A stretch of 64,000 bases of DNA from Paenibacillus gyeongsangnamensis. Lineage in GTDB: Bacteria > Bacillota > Bacilli > Paenibacillales > NBRC-103111. The notes beneath the pieces were generated by a model. It was not told the DNA's origin and ran no database searches. It saw nothing but the letters and a program-made list of their open reading frames with translations. This document shows, piece by piece, positions 54,848-63,112 of the stretch (positions are counted from its first letter, which is position 1; every line of letters begins with the position of its first letter). The stretch lies in the NCBI RefSeq assembly GCF_027533625.1, contig NZ_JAQAGZ010000015.1, positions 1 through 64,000 on the forward strand, read 5' to 3'. Position numbers and translations under genes: made by a program.

Positions 54848-55642
54848 TTAACCGTGAAAGCATATTGGGGCAGCAGCCTCATTGCCTGCAGAAACAACCA
54901 GTAATTTTCCCCCCATATGAAGGACTTCCACTGAGTTTCCGTAAAGCTGGCTCAGCACCTCAGGTCTCATCACTTCATTGACGGATCCTACGGCATGCTG
55001 TCCTTGGGTTAAGTAAAGAATCCGATCGGCATAGCGCGAAATCAGATTAATATCGTGGCTAATGAATAACACGCCGACATGTCTTTCACGGCAAACCTTA
55101 TGAACCAGAGCGGCCATGTGTTCTTGCGCCCCGGGATCCAAATTGGATGTAGGTTCGTCTAATAGAAGAATCTTAGGATCCCTGATTAGGGCTTGCGCAA
55201 GGTAAACTCTTTGCTTCTCGCCGCCGGATAGCTTGCCGATCGACTTGTTCGCAAGATGTCCGGCATCCGTAAGCAGGAGCGTTTCGTAGATTTTGGCCTT
55301 ATCCTTCTTCGATATCCACGGTTTGAATTTATAAGGAAGTCCTAAGCCGACAAAATCGGCCGCAGACATTGGAATCTCCGTATCGAGCCCGCGTGATTGT
55401 GGAACGTAACCTAAAACAGACGGTCCGGAAACCGATATTCCAGTTTCAGTCCGAAAATGAATGCTGCCTTCTTGAGGCTTCAGCATATCGAGGATCATCC
55501 GGAACAAGGTTGTCTTGCCGGCTCCATTCGGACCAATAATGCCCATGAACTCCCCGGGCTTTAACGAAAAGGAAAGGTCGTTGATGATTTGCTTGCCTCC
55601 AAGGCGAAGACTAATGTTTCGGACCGATAATTCATATCCCAT
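54848..55642 (-). CDS. znuC: Zinc ABC transporter ATP-binding protein (ZnuC-type)
   Basis: A 264-residue ATPase: Walker A IGPNGAGKTTL, Q-loop YVPQSRGLD, signature KLSGGEKQRVYL, Walker B ILLLDEPTSNLD and H-loop ISHDINLI. Sequence style matches the ZnuC/MntB group. The C-terminal EAAAPICFHG carries a Cys/His pair. ATG after AAGGAAGG. Between znuA and znuB, in the order znuA-znuC-znuB. Confidence 0.92.
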   Translation of the reverse strand: MGYELSVRNISLRLGGKQIINDLSFSLKPGEFMGIIGPNGAGKTTLFRMILDMLKPQEGSIHFRTETGISVSGPSVLGYVPQSRGLDTEIPMSAADFVGLGLPYKFKPWISKKDKAKIYETLLLTDAGHLANKSIGKLSGGEKQRVYLAQALIRDPKILLLDEPTSNLDPGAQEHMAALVHKVCRERHVGVLFISHDINLISRYADRILYLTQGQHAVGSVNEVMRPEVLSQLYGNSVEVLHMGGKLLVVSAGNEAAAPICFHG

Positions 55643-55723
55643 ATTACAAACCTTCCTTTCAAATTCACAAAGAAAATAACTCTCTCTAAAATTCTACTTA
55701 GAGAGAGCGGTTGAAAGCAATTG

Positions 55724-56692
55724 TTATTTTACGTCTAAGCCTTTTTTCAATTCGTTCAATTCTTCGCTCATCCATTGAAGATAATTTTTCCCTTGAGGCT
55801 CGGTTTCGGTTACATGAACAACCGGAATTTGATTCGCCGTTACGAGATCGACCATGTTTTTCACGGTTGGGTTATCGACTTGCGTATTTTGCACAAAAGC
55901 TTTGATCTTTTTGCCTTTGATTTGGTTTTGTAAATCCGCAATGTCTGCAGCGGCCGGGTCGGTTTCTTCTTCAACCGCTTTGGCGAAGCTTGGATTGACG
56001 ACTTTTAAATTTAATGCTTCCGCCATATAAGCAAATACCGGTTCTGAAACGGCAATATCCGTAGGGGAAGATTGTTTAAGCTTTTGAACCAGGTCTTGAA
56101 GAGGAGCTAAGCTGGCTTTATAATCCAGTGCTCTTTTTTTGAAGGCTTCCGCTTGGCCAGGGTCTAATTTGGCAAGCTTATCAGCAAGCGCATCGGCAAG
56201 CTTAGGCATGGAAGTCGGGTCGTACCAAACATGAGGATTATCGCCGTCTTTTTTTTCGAGCAAGTCGCTTCCCACCGCAATCAACGTTTTGGAAGAGGAG
56301 CTTGCCTGTATCAGCTTCTGTATCCATTCATCATAGCCGATGCCTGTATAAACAACGAGCTGCGCATCGCTTACCGCCTTGGATGTATCTGCCGTCGGTT
56401 CGAAACTGTGGGGGTCCGTATCCGGGTTATTAATAATGGAGGTTACATTGACGCGATCACCGCCAACAGCTGTCGCAACTTCCCCAAGAAAATTTTCTGC
56501 AGCCACAATTTTTATTTTGGCGGAAGGGGAAGGAGCTGTGCTTGAATCGCTGGTAGTAGCGGATGTAGAATCATTAGGTTTCGGTGAAGCGTTTGAGTTC
56601 GAAGAAGCCCCACAGCCTGACAAGATAAAAGTCATGGATAATGCCAGAGTTAAGCTCAGAGTTACCAGCTTTGCTTTAGAATTGGCTTTCAT
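55724..56692 (-). CDS. znuA: Zinc-binding lipoprotein of the ABC importer (ZnuA-type)
   Basis: A 322-residue cluster A-I binding protein. Lipobox ILSGC near residue 27, then a Ser/Thr/Asn linker. Metal-ligand segments are PDTDPHSFEPTAD (His), DNPHVWYDP (His), the NPSFAKAVEEETDPAAADIA segment with Glu/Asp, and FVQNTQVDNPTVKNMVD. No long His-rich loop is present. The Zur-box promoter upstream supports zinc rather than manganese. ATG after CAGGGAGG. Confidence 0.92.
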   Translation of the reverse strand: MKANSKAKLVTLSLTLALSMTFILSGCGASSNSNASPKPNDSTSATTSDSSTAPSPSAKIKIVAAENFLGEVATAVGGDRVNVTSIINNPDTDPHSFEPTADTSKAVSDAQLVVYTGIGYDEWIQKLIQASSSSKTLIAVGSDLLEKKDGDNPHVWYDPTSMPKLADALADKLAKLDPGQAEAFKKRALDYKASLAPLQDLVQKLKQSSPTDIAVSEPVFAYMAEALNLKVVNPSFAKAVEEETDPAAADIADLQNQIKGKKIKAFVQNTQVDNPTVKNMVDLVTANQIPVVHVTETEPQGKNYLQWMSEELNELKKGLDVK

Positions 56693-56730
56693 ATGGTTTC
56701 GTTTCCTCCCTGAAACATTATGTATTTTTA

Positions 56731-56749
56731 AAAGTAATTATTACGAACT
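56731..56749. promoter_or_regulatory. Zur box upstream of znuA
   Basis: On the minus strand TTCGTAATAATTACTTTTA, close to the Bacillus Zur operator (TCGTAATNATTACGA). It covers the expected transcription start of the znuA promoter, so zinc-loaded Zur would repress the operon. Confidence 0.8.
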
Positions 56750-56754
56750 CTTTA

Positions 56755-56783
56755 ATAGTAAATCTTATCATTAATTGTGTCAA
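56755..56783 (-). promoter_or_regulatory. Sigma-A promoter of znuACB
   Basis: Minus strand TTGACA (56783-56778), 17-bp spacer, TACTAT (56760-56755). The predicted transcript starts in the Zur box about 55 bp before the znuA start codon. Confidence 0.85.
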
Positions 56784-56918
56784 GCTTATTTGTTAACAAA
56801 GATGACTGAATCAAAAGCACTAAATGTTCTCATAAAAATAATGTCATATCTTTCTAATTGATTTTTGATTTAAAAATCAGTTTACAATAAATAATTATGC
56901 AAATTATTATTTTTTCTG

Positions 56919-56947
56919 TTGACAAATAATTGCACTTAGAGTACGAT
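56919..56947 (+). promoter_or_regulatory. Sigma-A promoter of the M-box transcript
   Basis: TTGACA (56919-56924), 17-bp spacer, TACGAT (56942-56947). The M-box aptamer begins about 15-20 bp downstream. Confidence 0.85.
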
Positions 56948-56965
56948 CTCTAAGGAATTGAATAT

Positions 56966-57125
56966 GTCCTCGTTAAGTGAGGCTCCTATACAAACATAGG
57001 CCACTGCCCGGAAATATCGAAAGATGCCAATGGGTAGAACAGGGATTGCCGGATTAAGGCTTTTCATAAGGTGGCTAAGAGCAATCGCTCTTTACGTTGT
57101 ATAGTGCTAAAACTGGACTAGGGGG
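56966..57125 (+). ncRNA. M-box (ykoK-type) magnesium riboswitch
   Basis: The sequence follows the ykoK/M-box consensus in order: CGTTAAGTGAGGCTCCTATA, then CACTGCCC, AAAGATGCCAATGGGTAGAA, CATAAGGTGGCTAAGAGCAA and TATAGTGCTAAAACT. The aptamer binds several Mg2+ ions and directs transcription termination when magnesium is plentiful. CTAGGGGG at 57118-57125 can pair with CCCCCTGG (57156-57163) in the terminator, a ready antiterminator. It controls what follows: a 45-codon ORF and an ABC transporter, rather than the usual mgtE, corA or mgtA. Confidence 0.92.
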
Positions 57126-57153
57126 AACCGGTTTATTTTAATTGTGAAACTTT

Positions 57154-57189
57154 AGCCCCCTGGGACCAAACCCTGGGGGCTTTCATATT
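57154..57189 (+). terminator. M-box expression-platform terminator
   Basis: AGCCCCCTGGG and CCCTGGGGGCT form an 11-bp stem (one T-T mismatch) with an ACCAAA loop, followed by TTCATATTT. Its 5' arm is complementary to 57118-57125. Confidence 0.88.
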
Positions 57190-57213
57190 TATGTACAAAG
57201 GGGGGAAACTGGA

Positions 57214-57351
57214 ATGGATAGTAGTAGTCGAATGCGACAATCGAATAGCATGCAGTTTGCTTTGCAACCAAGGAACAGTGTATATCCGTCTACCAGTATG
57301 CCCTCAGTGAATCAGAAATCAAGTTCAAGACCTTTATATCAAAGGGCTTGA
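57214..57351 (+). CDS. 45-residue small protein or leader peptide under M-box control
   Basis: ATG 8 bp after a very strong AAAGGGGGG site, 33 bp beyond the M-box terminator. The peptide is Ser/Gln/Asn/Arg-rich (MDSSSRMRQSNSMQFALQPR, ending SSSRPLYQRA), hydrophilic, with 10 Ser and no membrane segment. I do not recognise a family. It ends 50 bp before a second terminator, so it could be a leader peptide, a small regulatory protein for the transporter, or not translated. Confidence 0.5.
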   Translation: MDSSSRMRQSNSMQFALQPRNSVYPSTSMPSVNQKSSSRPLYQRA

Positions 57352-57400
57352 GTAGCTCAACTGATTAACCGATTGCGGTATGAATAGATGGAATATTTAC

Positions 57401-57436
57401 GCTCTTCTCATGCAAAGTGAGGAGAGCTTTTTATTA
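57401..57436 (+). terminator. Second hairpin/T-tract before the ABC genes
   Basis: GCTCTTCTCA and TGAGGAGAGC form a perfect 10-bp stem with a 7-nt loop, followed by TTTTTATT. It lies between the 45-codon ORF and the permease gene, whose ribosome site AAAGGGGGGG starts 4 bp later. It could be a second attenuation point. Confidence 0.75.
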
Positions 57437-57454
57437 ATAAAGGGGGGGTTCGCG

Positions 57455-59179
57455 ATGAAATGGAACGGGTTTCTCAATATTAGCAATAAATATAAATTCG
57501 GCTTGGCAGATGTTATGGTTATTCTCATGCTCTTGTCCATTCTTTATTTAACAGTCCATCTTGGTGCGGGGATGAAAGCTCCATTCTCCGCAAGCGATCA
57601 ACCGACGATGAGCCTTGACCCGAAGATGCTTCCTTACTATGCGGGACGATCGCTTCTCAGAATGTTTATTGCATTCGGAGCTTCACTTTTATTTACATTT
57701 GTTTATGGTCGAATCGCGGCTTATAACCGCATTGCTGAAAAAATAATGATTCCTGCCATCGACATCTTGCAGTCAGTACCGGTGTTAGGTTTCCTTTCGG
57801 CAACCGTGTTGATGTTCATGGCTTTATTTCCTGGGAGTTTGCTTGGTGTTGAATGTGCTTCGATTTTTGCCATTTTTACGGGTCAGGTTTGGAATATGAC
57901 ATTCAGTTTTTATCACTCTCTTACGACGATTCCACGCCCTCTAAACGAAGCTGCAAATATTCATCGTCTTGGCGTATGGTCACGCTTTACAAAACTCGAA
58001 GTTCCTTTCTCCATGATCGGATTAGTTTGGAACAGCATGATGTCATTCGGCGGAGGTTGGTTCTTTCTCGCGGCAAGCGAATCGATCAGCGTGTTGAATC
58101 AAAATATTCATTTGCCTGGGATTGGCTCGTACATGGCAATGGCCGCTGACCAAGGTGATGTAAAGGCCATTTTATATTCTATTGTCACTATGGTCATCTT
58201 GATATGCCTTATAGATCAGTTGTTTTGGCGACCCCTTGTCGCTTGGGCACAGAAGTTTAAGAACGAACAATCGGAAGCAGCTGAAGTACCAAAGTCATGG
58301 GTATATGATATATTAAAACGCGCGCGATTTATTGGTTATGTCAACCAAACAGTGGGTACTATCTCTCATGACTTGAAAAATAAATTTAAAAAAAGTAGCT
58401 CCTCCATTAATTGGCCGAAACCACCGTCTCTTGTGTCCAAAATGGTGATCTGGATCATTTGGATCGTCGTCGTCGTATTGGTTTGCAAGTATGTCTATGA
58501 AGCTGTTCTTGAAATCATACAACTAAGCTCGAAAGATTTACTTAGAGTTGTCGTACTCGGATTGGAAACAGCTCTTCGCGTATTCGTATCAACAGTTTTC
58601 GCTGTATCATGGACGGTTCCTGTAGGTGTCATGATCGGTATGAATCCTAAACTTTCTAGGATTGCACAGCCCATTGTACAGGTACTGGCTTCTTTTCCGG
58701 CAAATATGGCATTTCCTTTGTTTACGATTCTATATCTGAAACTTGGAGTTAGCATGAACATAGGTGCCATTCCTCTCATGATGTTGGGTACACAATGGTA
58801 CATCCTGTTCAACGTGATTGCCGGAGCGATGGCGATTCCTTCTGATTTGAAAGAAGCCGCCGCTATTTTGCGACTGACCCGCCCGCAAACATGGACGAAA
58901 TTAATTTTACCCAGTATATTTCCGTTTCTCGTTACGGGATGTATTACAGCAAGTGGGGGAGCCTGGAACGCGAGTATCGTCTCCGAGCTTGTTTCATGGA
59001 AAGATAACACTTTGCAAGCGTCTGGATTAGGTTCGTTCATAGCCCAAGCAACAACTAATGGAGATTGGCCGAAAATTATTTGGGGAATCATTGTTATGTG
59101 CTTGTTGGTTGTTCTTATAAATCGTTTGGTTTGGCGGAAGTTATATGCTCTCTCAGAAAAAAAATATCATCTGGAATAG
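57455..59179 (+). CDS. ABC transporter permease, two fused NitT/TauT-type permease domains
   Basis: A 574-residue protein containing two complete permease domains. The first spans ~15-260, with loop PRPLNEAANIHRLGVWSRFT. A charged cytoplasmic linker (~265-335) follows. The second spans ~340-565, with loop PSDLKEAAAILRLTRPQTWT. A single chain thus provides the whole channel. There is no binding protein in the unit or nearby. Its place behind an M-box suggests a role in Mg2+ supply or in a Mg-linked solute. Homologous NrtB-type permeases carry anions, but these fused forms are mostly uncharacterised. ATG at 57455 has AAAGGGGGGG 7 bp upstream; an in-frame ATG at 57380 lies before the hairpin and lacks a site. 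Confidence 0.9.
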   Translation: MKWNGFLNISNKYKFGLADVMVILMLLSILYLTVHLGAGMKAPFSASDQPTMSLDPKMLPYYAGRSLLRMFIAFGASLLFTFVYGRIAAYNRIAEKIMIPAIDILQSVPVLGFLSATVLMFMALFPGSLLGVECASIFAIFTGQVWNMTFSFYHSLTTIPRPLNEAANIHRLGVWSRFTKLEVPFSMIGLVWNSMMSFGGGWFFLAASESISVLNQNIHLPGIGSYMAMAADQGDVKAILYSIVTMVILICLIDQLFWRPLVAWAQKFKNEQSEAAEVPKSWVYDILKRARFIGYVNQTVGTISHDLKNKFKKSSSSINWPKPPSLVSKMVIWIIWIVVVVLVCKYVYEAVLEIIQLSSKDLLRVVVLGLETALRVFVSTVFAVSWTVPVGVMIGMNPKLSRIAQPIVQVLASFPANMAFPLFTILYLKLGVSMNIGAIPLMMLGTQWYILFNVIAGAMAIPSDLKEAAAILRLTRPQTWTKLILPSIFPFLVTGCITASGGAWNASIVSELVSWKDNTLQASGLGSFIAQATTNGDWPKIIWGIIVMCLLVVLINRLVWRKLYALSEKKYHLE

Positions 59180-59192
59180 AGGTGTTATTATC

Positions 59193-60497
59193 ATGAAAAA
59201 TAAATTGATTGAACTTCAAAAAATAAGTAAACGTTACGATATGCCAAATACAATGAATGTCAGCATCCTAGAAGATATACAGTTGAATATTACAGAAGGT
59301 GAGTTTGTATCCATCTTGGGGCCTTCCGGCTCGGGTAAGTCCACCCTGCTTAGGATTATTGCCGGACTAGTACCTCCTTCTCATGGTGCAGTCTTTTATA
59401 ACGGAGAAGAGATACAGGGAACAAATCCTGGAGTAGGTATGGTGTTTCAATCCTTTGCGCTATTTCCTTGGCTTACCGTACTTGAGAACGTTAAATTAGG
59501 ACTTGAAAATAAACCTTTAACAGAAGCAGAAAAAATGCGAAAAGCACTTTCCATCATTGATATGGTAGGGCTCGATGGATTCGAAGGTGCTTATCCGAAA
59601 GAACTTTCAGGCGGCATGAGACAACGCGTAGGGATTGGCCGCGCTCTCGTCATGGAACCAGATATATTGTTGATGGATGAACCTTTCTCCGCGTTAGATG
59701 TGTTGACGGCAGAAAATCTCAAGAGGGATTTGCTTGAATTATGGACTGAAAAAAAAATCCCCACGAAATCGATAATTATGGTCACACACAGTATTGAAGA
59801 AGCAGTCTATATGTCCGACAGGGCAATTGTCTTATCTCGGGACCCGGCTCGCGTTATAGCCGATATTGTGATTCCTATGTCTCATTGGCGCGATAAACAG
59901 GAAGCACAATTTACCGGGCTCGTTGATAAAATCTATTCCATATTAACTAAGCGTGAATTCAAGCAGAATGAACCCGTCGAGGAACAAAAGAAAAAGATCG
60001 AAAAGGTTCAAGAAGTACCCGCAGGTGCGTTAACAGGTTTTATTGAGTTGATTGATGATCTTGGAAATACGGTTGACCTATACAAGCTAGCTGATCAATT
60101 AAGTCTTAATCTGGAAGACTTCTTGCCAATTGTCGAAGCAGCCCAGATGCTCGGTTTTGCCCAGATTCAACAAGGAGATATTGAATTAACGGAAATTGGA
60201 CGTCATTTTGCTGATGCCAGTGTTTTAGACAGGAAGGATATCTTCAAAAAGCAAGTGCTGCAACACGTCCCCATGATAGAGAAAATTATTTGGATCTTGC
60301 ATTCGAAATCAAACAACAAAATGGAAAGAGAATTTTTCTTGGAAATCTTCGAAAAGCATTTTGGCTTGGAAGAAGCAGGTCATCAATTAGACATTTTGAT
60401 TGATTGGGGAAGGTATGCAGAATTGTTGGCCTACGATGAAAAAGCAAAAAATCTCTACCTTGAACATGAAACTGCTGCGACGTCGGAAAAATATTAA
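59193..60497 (+). CDS. ABC ATPase with C-terminal AAA-associated domain
   Basis: A 434-residue ATPase. The N-terminal ~260 residues resemble NrtD/SsuB/TauB: Walker A GPSGSGKST, Q-loop FQSFALFPWLTV, signature LSGGMRQRVGIG, Walker B ILLMDEPFSALD, H-loop VTHSIEEA. After a Glu/Lys-rich linker the last ~150 residues form an AAA_assoc_C-type domain (GFIELIDDLGNTVDLYKLAD; ELTEIGRHFADASVLDRKDI), winged-helix-like and possibly regulatory. It starts 13 bp after the fused permease (GAGGTG site). The two gene products can make a complete transporter without a receptor protein. Confidence 0.9.
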   Translation: MKNKLIELQKISKRYDMPNTMNVSILEDIQLNITEGEFVSILGPSGSGKSTLLRIIAGLVPPSHGAVFYNGEEIQGTNPGVGMVFQSFALFPWLTVLENVKLGLENKPLTEAEKMRKALSIIDMVGLDGFEGAYPKELSGGMRQRVGIGRALVMEPDILLMDEPFSALDVLTAENLKRDLLELWTEKKIPTKSIIMVTHSIEEAVYMSDRAIVLSRDPARVIADIVIPMSHWRDKQEAQFTGLVDKIYSILTKREFKQNEPVEEQKKKIEKVQEVPAGALTGFIELIDDLGNTVDLYKLADQLSLNLEDFLPIVEAAQMLGFAQIQQGDIELTEIGRHFADASVLDRKDIFKKQVLQHVPMIEKIIWILHSKSNNKMEREFFLEIFEKHFGLEEAGHQLDILIDWGRYAELLAYDEKAKNLYLEHETAATSEKY

Positions 60498-60559
60498 GCA
60501 TGAACGGCAGGAAACTGCAAAAGTTCACTTCGTAGTGTTCACCGTTTCATTGATTAGCG

Positions 60560-61030
60560 ATGGACTGGGCAGCCGCGGCGGATTACACGCTTACGCCCGA
60601 GACTTTCAAAAAGCACCTCGAGCTCCTGGAGTCGAATTATTATCACGTCATTTCCATGCAGGAGTTCGTCGGCTTTCTTTATGGCGGGAATCCTGTGCCT
60701 CTGGATGCAGTCGTAATTACTTTTGATGATTGGTACGAATCATTTTACCGCTATGCATATCCCATCTTAAAGAAGCATGGCATGGTGGTAACCAACTTTA
60801 TGCTTGTCAGCTATCTGGGGACCAATCCAGGTATTCTTTTTTTGTCCTGGGATGAAATTACGGCTATGGGGAAGACGGCTATTGCTTTTATTCTCATGAC
60901 TGTATATGGGAACGCGAAGATCATAATAGTACTTCTTCCTTTGTTACTCTTATTACATCGATTCAAGTATTCAAGGCAGGTTGTCATAGGTGGTTCGATA
61001 GTTGCGTTGATTCTTGGGGGATATGGTTAA
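60560..61030 (+). pseudogene. Polysaccharide deacetylase fragment fused to foreign sequence
   Basis: Residues 1-105 look like a NodB-type deacetylase: LTPETFKKHLELLESNYYHV, then VVITFDDWYESFYRYAYPIL. The metal-binding motif TFDDGY reads TFDDWY here. After FLSWDEITAMGKT the protein changes into a hydrophobic tail (IIIVLLPLLLLLHRFKYSRQ) unrelated to deacetylases. The catalytic core beyond motif 1 is missing. No ribosome site is visible. Confidence 0.7.
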
Positions 61031-61376
61031 GTGAAAGGATTATTTCGGTAATCTAACGAAGAAGAAAGTTTGTAATAACTCTATTTAGAATCGGTGGATT
61101 TTCAACTACATGAAAACGAAGGGGGGGGCTGTCCCAAAAGAGTATCCGCAAGTGAGATAATCCCGAATTATGTACAAAGACGCTTCCAAAACCACTATAT
61201 AAGTGGGACTGGAAGCGTCTTTGTATGTGCATATTCATGTCAAAGTGGGGCTTCAAAAATATTGATTGCCATGACTACAAAGTGTTATGGGTTGTATTCG
61301 GTTTTGAACATTCCGTGGCAGTTTAGGTTTGAACCAAAACATGAATGGCTGATTTTAATCATTCCGACTACTCAGA
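61031..61376. other. Intergenic stretch with mobile-element-like end
   Basis: GGGGGGGGCTGTCCCAAAAG at 61121-61140 resembles the terminal inverted repeat of IS1182-group elements. A 15-bp perfect hairpin (ACAAAGACGCTTCCA/TGGAAGCGTCTTTGT, 61174-61224) lies just inside, as often near IS ends. No transposase and no partner end are present in the window. This is suggestive only. Confidence 0.35.
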
Positions 61377-61980
61377 TTGTTTACCATGTTAGAGGCAACA
61401 CAAGAAGAATTAAATCGGGAGCGTTCTCGTCAGGCGGCGATAAAGGAACGTAAAAAGATCACGAGAGAGCTCATGATGGAATTGCGCAATCATTGTTTCT
61501 TTTGTCATGAGGATGGATCAGCTGGAGCAAGGGCAGCAAGATTCTGTTCAGGCGGAGAAAACCAAAGGACTCCGGAAAATCGAACACTAAGTCAATGACT
61601 ATGTAAGACAGGCCATCTCGAGTCTAAAATACCCTAGCAACCCTGACGCCTTGCCTTGGATGCAGTATTTACAGAGCATGGTGATGATTTTAAAAAAGAG
61701 AGATGGGTTTGGAAGTACATTGGTTTGGAGATTATCGGACGAACTGTTTTCTACAAAGGAAAAAGTGGAACTTTACGCTTCCGTCCGCGAGGCACTGCTG
61801 AACGTAAGAAAGCATGCGCATGCAAAAGAAGTTTGGATTCGGGGCAAGGAAGAAAGGAAAAAATGGATTTGCGTCGTGGAAGACGACGGGCGGGGATATG
61901 AGGGGGATCCTCGTGGAGCATCTGCTGAAACGTCAATTTTCGATTTATTGATTACGTATGTGTGGCATGTGGTTGCATAG
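61377..61980 (+). pseudogene. NarL-type (HisKA_3) sensor kinase remnant
   Basis: Across three frames: TQEELNRERSRQAAIKERKK and ITREL (dimerisation helix; the phospho-acceptor His position now reads MMEL), then FVMRMDQLEQGQQDSVQAEK with a stop, then VNDYVRQAISSLKYPSNPDA, PWMQYLQSMVMILKKRDGFG, the N-box region VREALLNVRKHAHAKEVWIR and G1 VVEDDGRGYEGDP. The order is that of LiaS/DegS-like kinases. A frameshift near 61490, a TAA near 61590 and loss of the acceptor His show decay. Confidence 0.75.
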
Positions 61981-62105
61981 ATCCTGTACCGGAATTCATA
62001 GTAGCAGAATGTGCCTATGACGTGGAGCCGGGAGAAGACCCGGAATTCTTTTGTCCAGAATGTAATGGAACGTTGGTAAGAAAGAAAGAGCCGACGGATA
62101 AGTAA
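61935..62105 (+). pseudogene. Small zinc-ribbon protein without a start
   Basis: An open frame reading FIDYVCVACGCIDPVPEFIV and later FFCPECNGTLVRKKEPTDK, with CxxCxC and CxxC knuckles about 37 residues apart. There is no start codon or ribosome site; the 5' part overlaps the kinase remnant. It is possibly the tail of a rubredoxin-like or zinc-ribbon protein. Confidence 0.4.
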
Positions 62106-62146
62106 ACCGTCGGCTAGAAGGTTAAGTCACCCGAAGGGTGATTTTG
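62089..62146 (+). terminator. Two tandem hairpins
   Basis: AGCCGACGG/CCGTCGGCT (62089-62115) and TCACCC-GAA-GGGTGA followed by TTTTGTT (62127-62146). The second is a standard terminator. Confidence 0.65.
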
Positions 62147-62288
62147 TTCATTTATTTTAATAATCAGCGCAAGTTAAGGTATTGTATCCCAGTAAAGAAA
62201 GATGAGTTATAGTAAGATGAGCATTGGATAATGTTTTGTGAAGTAAAGCCATTTGATACACAAAAAGAAATGCGGGATGAATTTATAA

Positions 62289-62882
62289 ATGGGAAAATTG
62301 TTTGCAAAGATTTATGATATAATGATGCAGCCTCTGGAACAAAAAGGATTAACTGAATTAAGAAAAAACCTGATACGTAATGCCAGGGGGAAAGTGTTGG
62401 AAATCGGGTCGGGTACAGGACTGAACTTTCCATTTTACGAACGGGCTGATAAAGTAATCGCAATTGAACCTCAACCATTGATGATGAATCGCTCTCTAAT
62501 AAGAGCGAACGATGCTTTAGTTCCGATTGATGTTGTTTTAGCTGATGCAGAAGAAATCCCGTTTCAAGACAATACCTTTGATACTGTTGTTGGCACATTG
62601 GTTTTATGTACTATTCCAAACCCTTTAAAGACGTTAGAAGAAATAAGAAGAGTATGTAAACCTCACGGAACAATCCTTTTCTTAGAGCATGTCCGATTAG
62701 ACCGTCCGATACTAGGGCGAATACAGGATTGGTTAACACCCATTTGGAAACATGTTTGCGATGGCTGTCATTTAAACCGGAAAACCGTTGAACTAATAAA
62801 TAAAGTAGGATTCAAACTTGTTCGTAAAAAACAATATTGTAAAAATTTACTTCTGGAAATTGAATTGTTAAACAGTAAATAG
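62289..62882 (+). CDS. Class I SAM-dependent methyltransferase
   Basis: A 197-residue methyltransferase of the UbiE/Methyltransf_11 type: motif I VLEIGSGTGLNFPFY near residue 36, motif II VIAIEPQPLMM, motif III FDTVVGTLVLCTIPNPLKTL. The later segment FLEHVRLDRPILGRIQDWLT and a CDGCHLNR pair recall phospholipid or small-molecule methylases of this group; substrate unknown. No good ribosome site is seen (GGGATG 8 bp upstream at best). It stands alone among remnants but is itself intact. Confidence 0.85.
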   Translation: MGKLFAKIYDIMMQPLEQKGLTELRKNLIRNARGKVLEIGSGTGLNFPFYERADKVIAIEPQPLMMNRSLIRANDALVPIDVVLADAEEIPFQDNTFDTVVGTLVLCTIPNPLKTLEEIRRVCKPHGTILFLEHVRLDRPILGRIQDWLTPIWKHVCDGCHLNRKTVELINKVGFKLVRKKQYCKNLLLEIELLNSK

Positions 62883-62938
62883 CTTCCCAAAAATATGAGG
62901 TGAAACAAAGATTTCAAGCAAGTACGTGTAAAATTACG

Positions 62939-63107
62939 ATGCCTCCTGATTGGTTCATTGAAGATAAAGCATTTTCTCTAGGGAATGGAGAATATCGTTT
63001 GACTGGCAGCTTATTACACGCAGGCTGGAGTAACCCAAATGGAAGTTATTGTAATGACCGACAATAATGAGGAGCTCCACTTTCCGTTTGAAATAAGAGT
63101 ACCTTGA
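62939..63107 (+). pseudogene. Beta-rich C-terminal remnant, frameshifted
   Basis: One frame gives MPPDWFIEDKAFSLGNGEYR then LTGSLLHAG. A one-base shift near 63025 continues GVTQMEVIVMTDNNEELHFP and FEIRVP before a stop. It looks like the C-terminal beta sandwich of an exported FixH/YtkA-like protein, but I cannot fix the family. Confidence 0.4.
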
Positions 63108-63112
63108 GCCTG

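Noticed and set aside
56966..57125. yybP-ykoY manganese riboswitch
   Set aside because: The conserved blocks (GTGAGGCTCCT, GCCAATGGGT, ATAAGGTG, GTGCTAAA) are those of the M-box, not of yybP-ykoY.
61121..61224. Complete IS1182 insertion sequence
   Set aside because: Only one end-like sequence and a hairpin are seen; no transposase and no second inverted repeat were found.
61094..61453. 119-codon frame that could be a small protein
   Set aside because: It runs through an IS-end-like sequence and a perfect hairpin, has no ribosome site, and its last third overlaps the kinase remnant.
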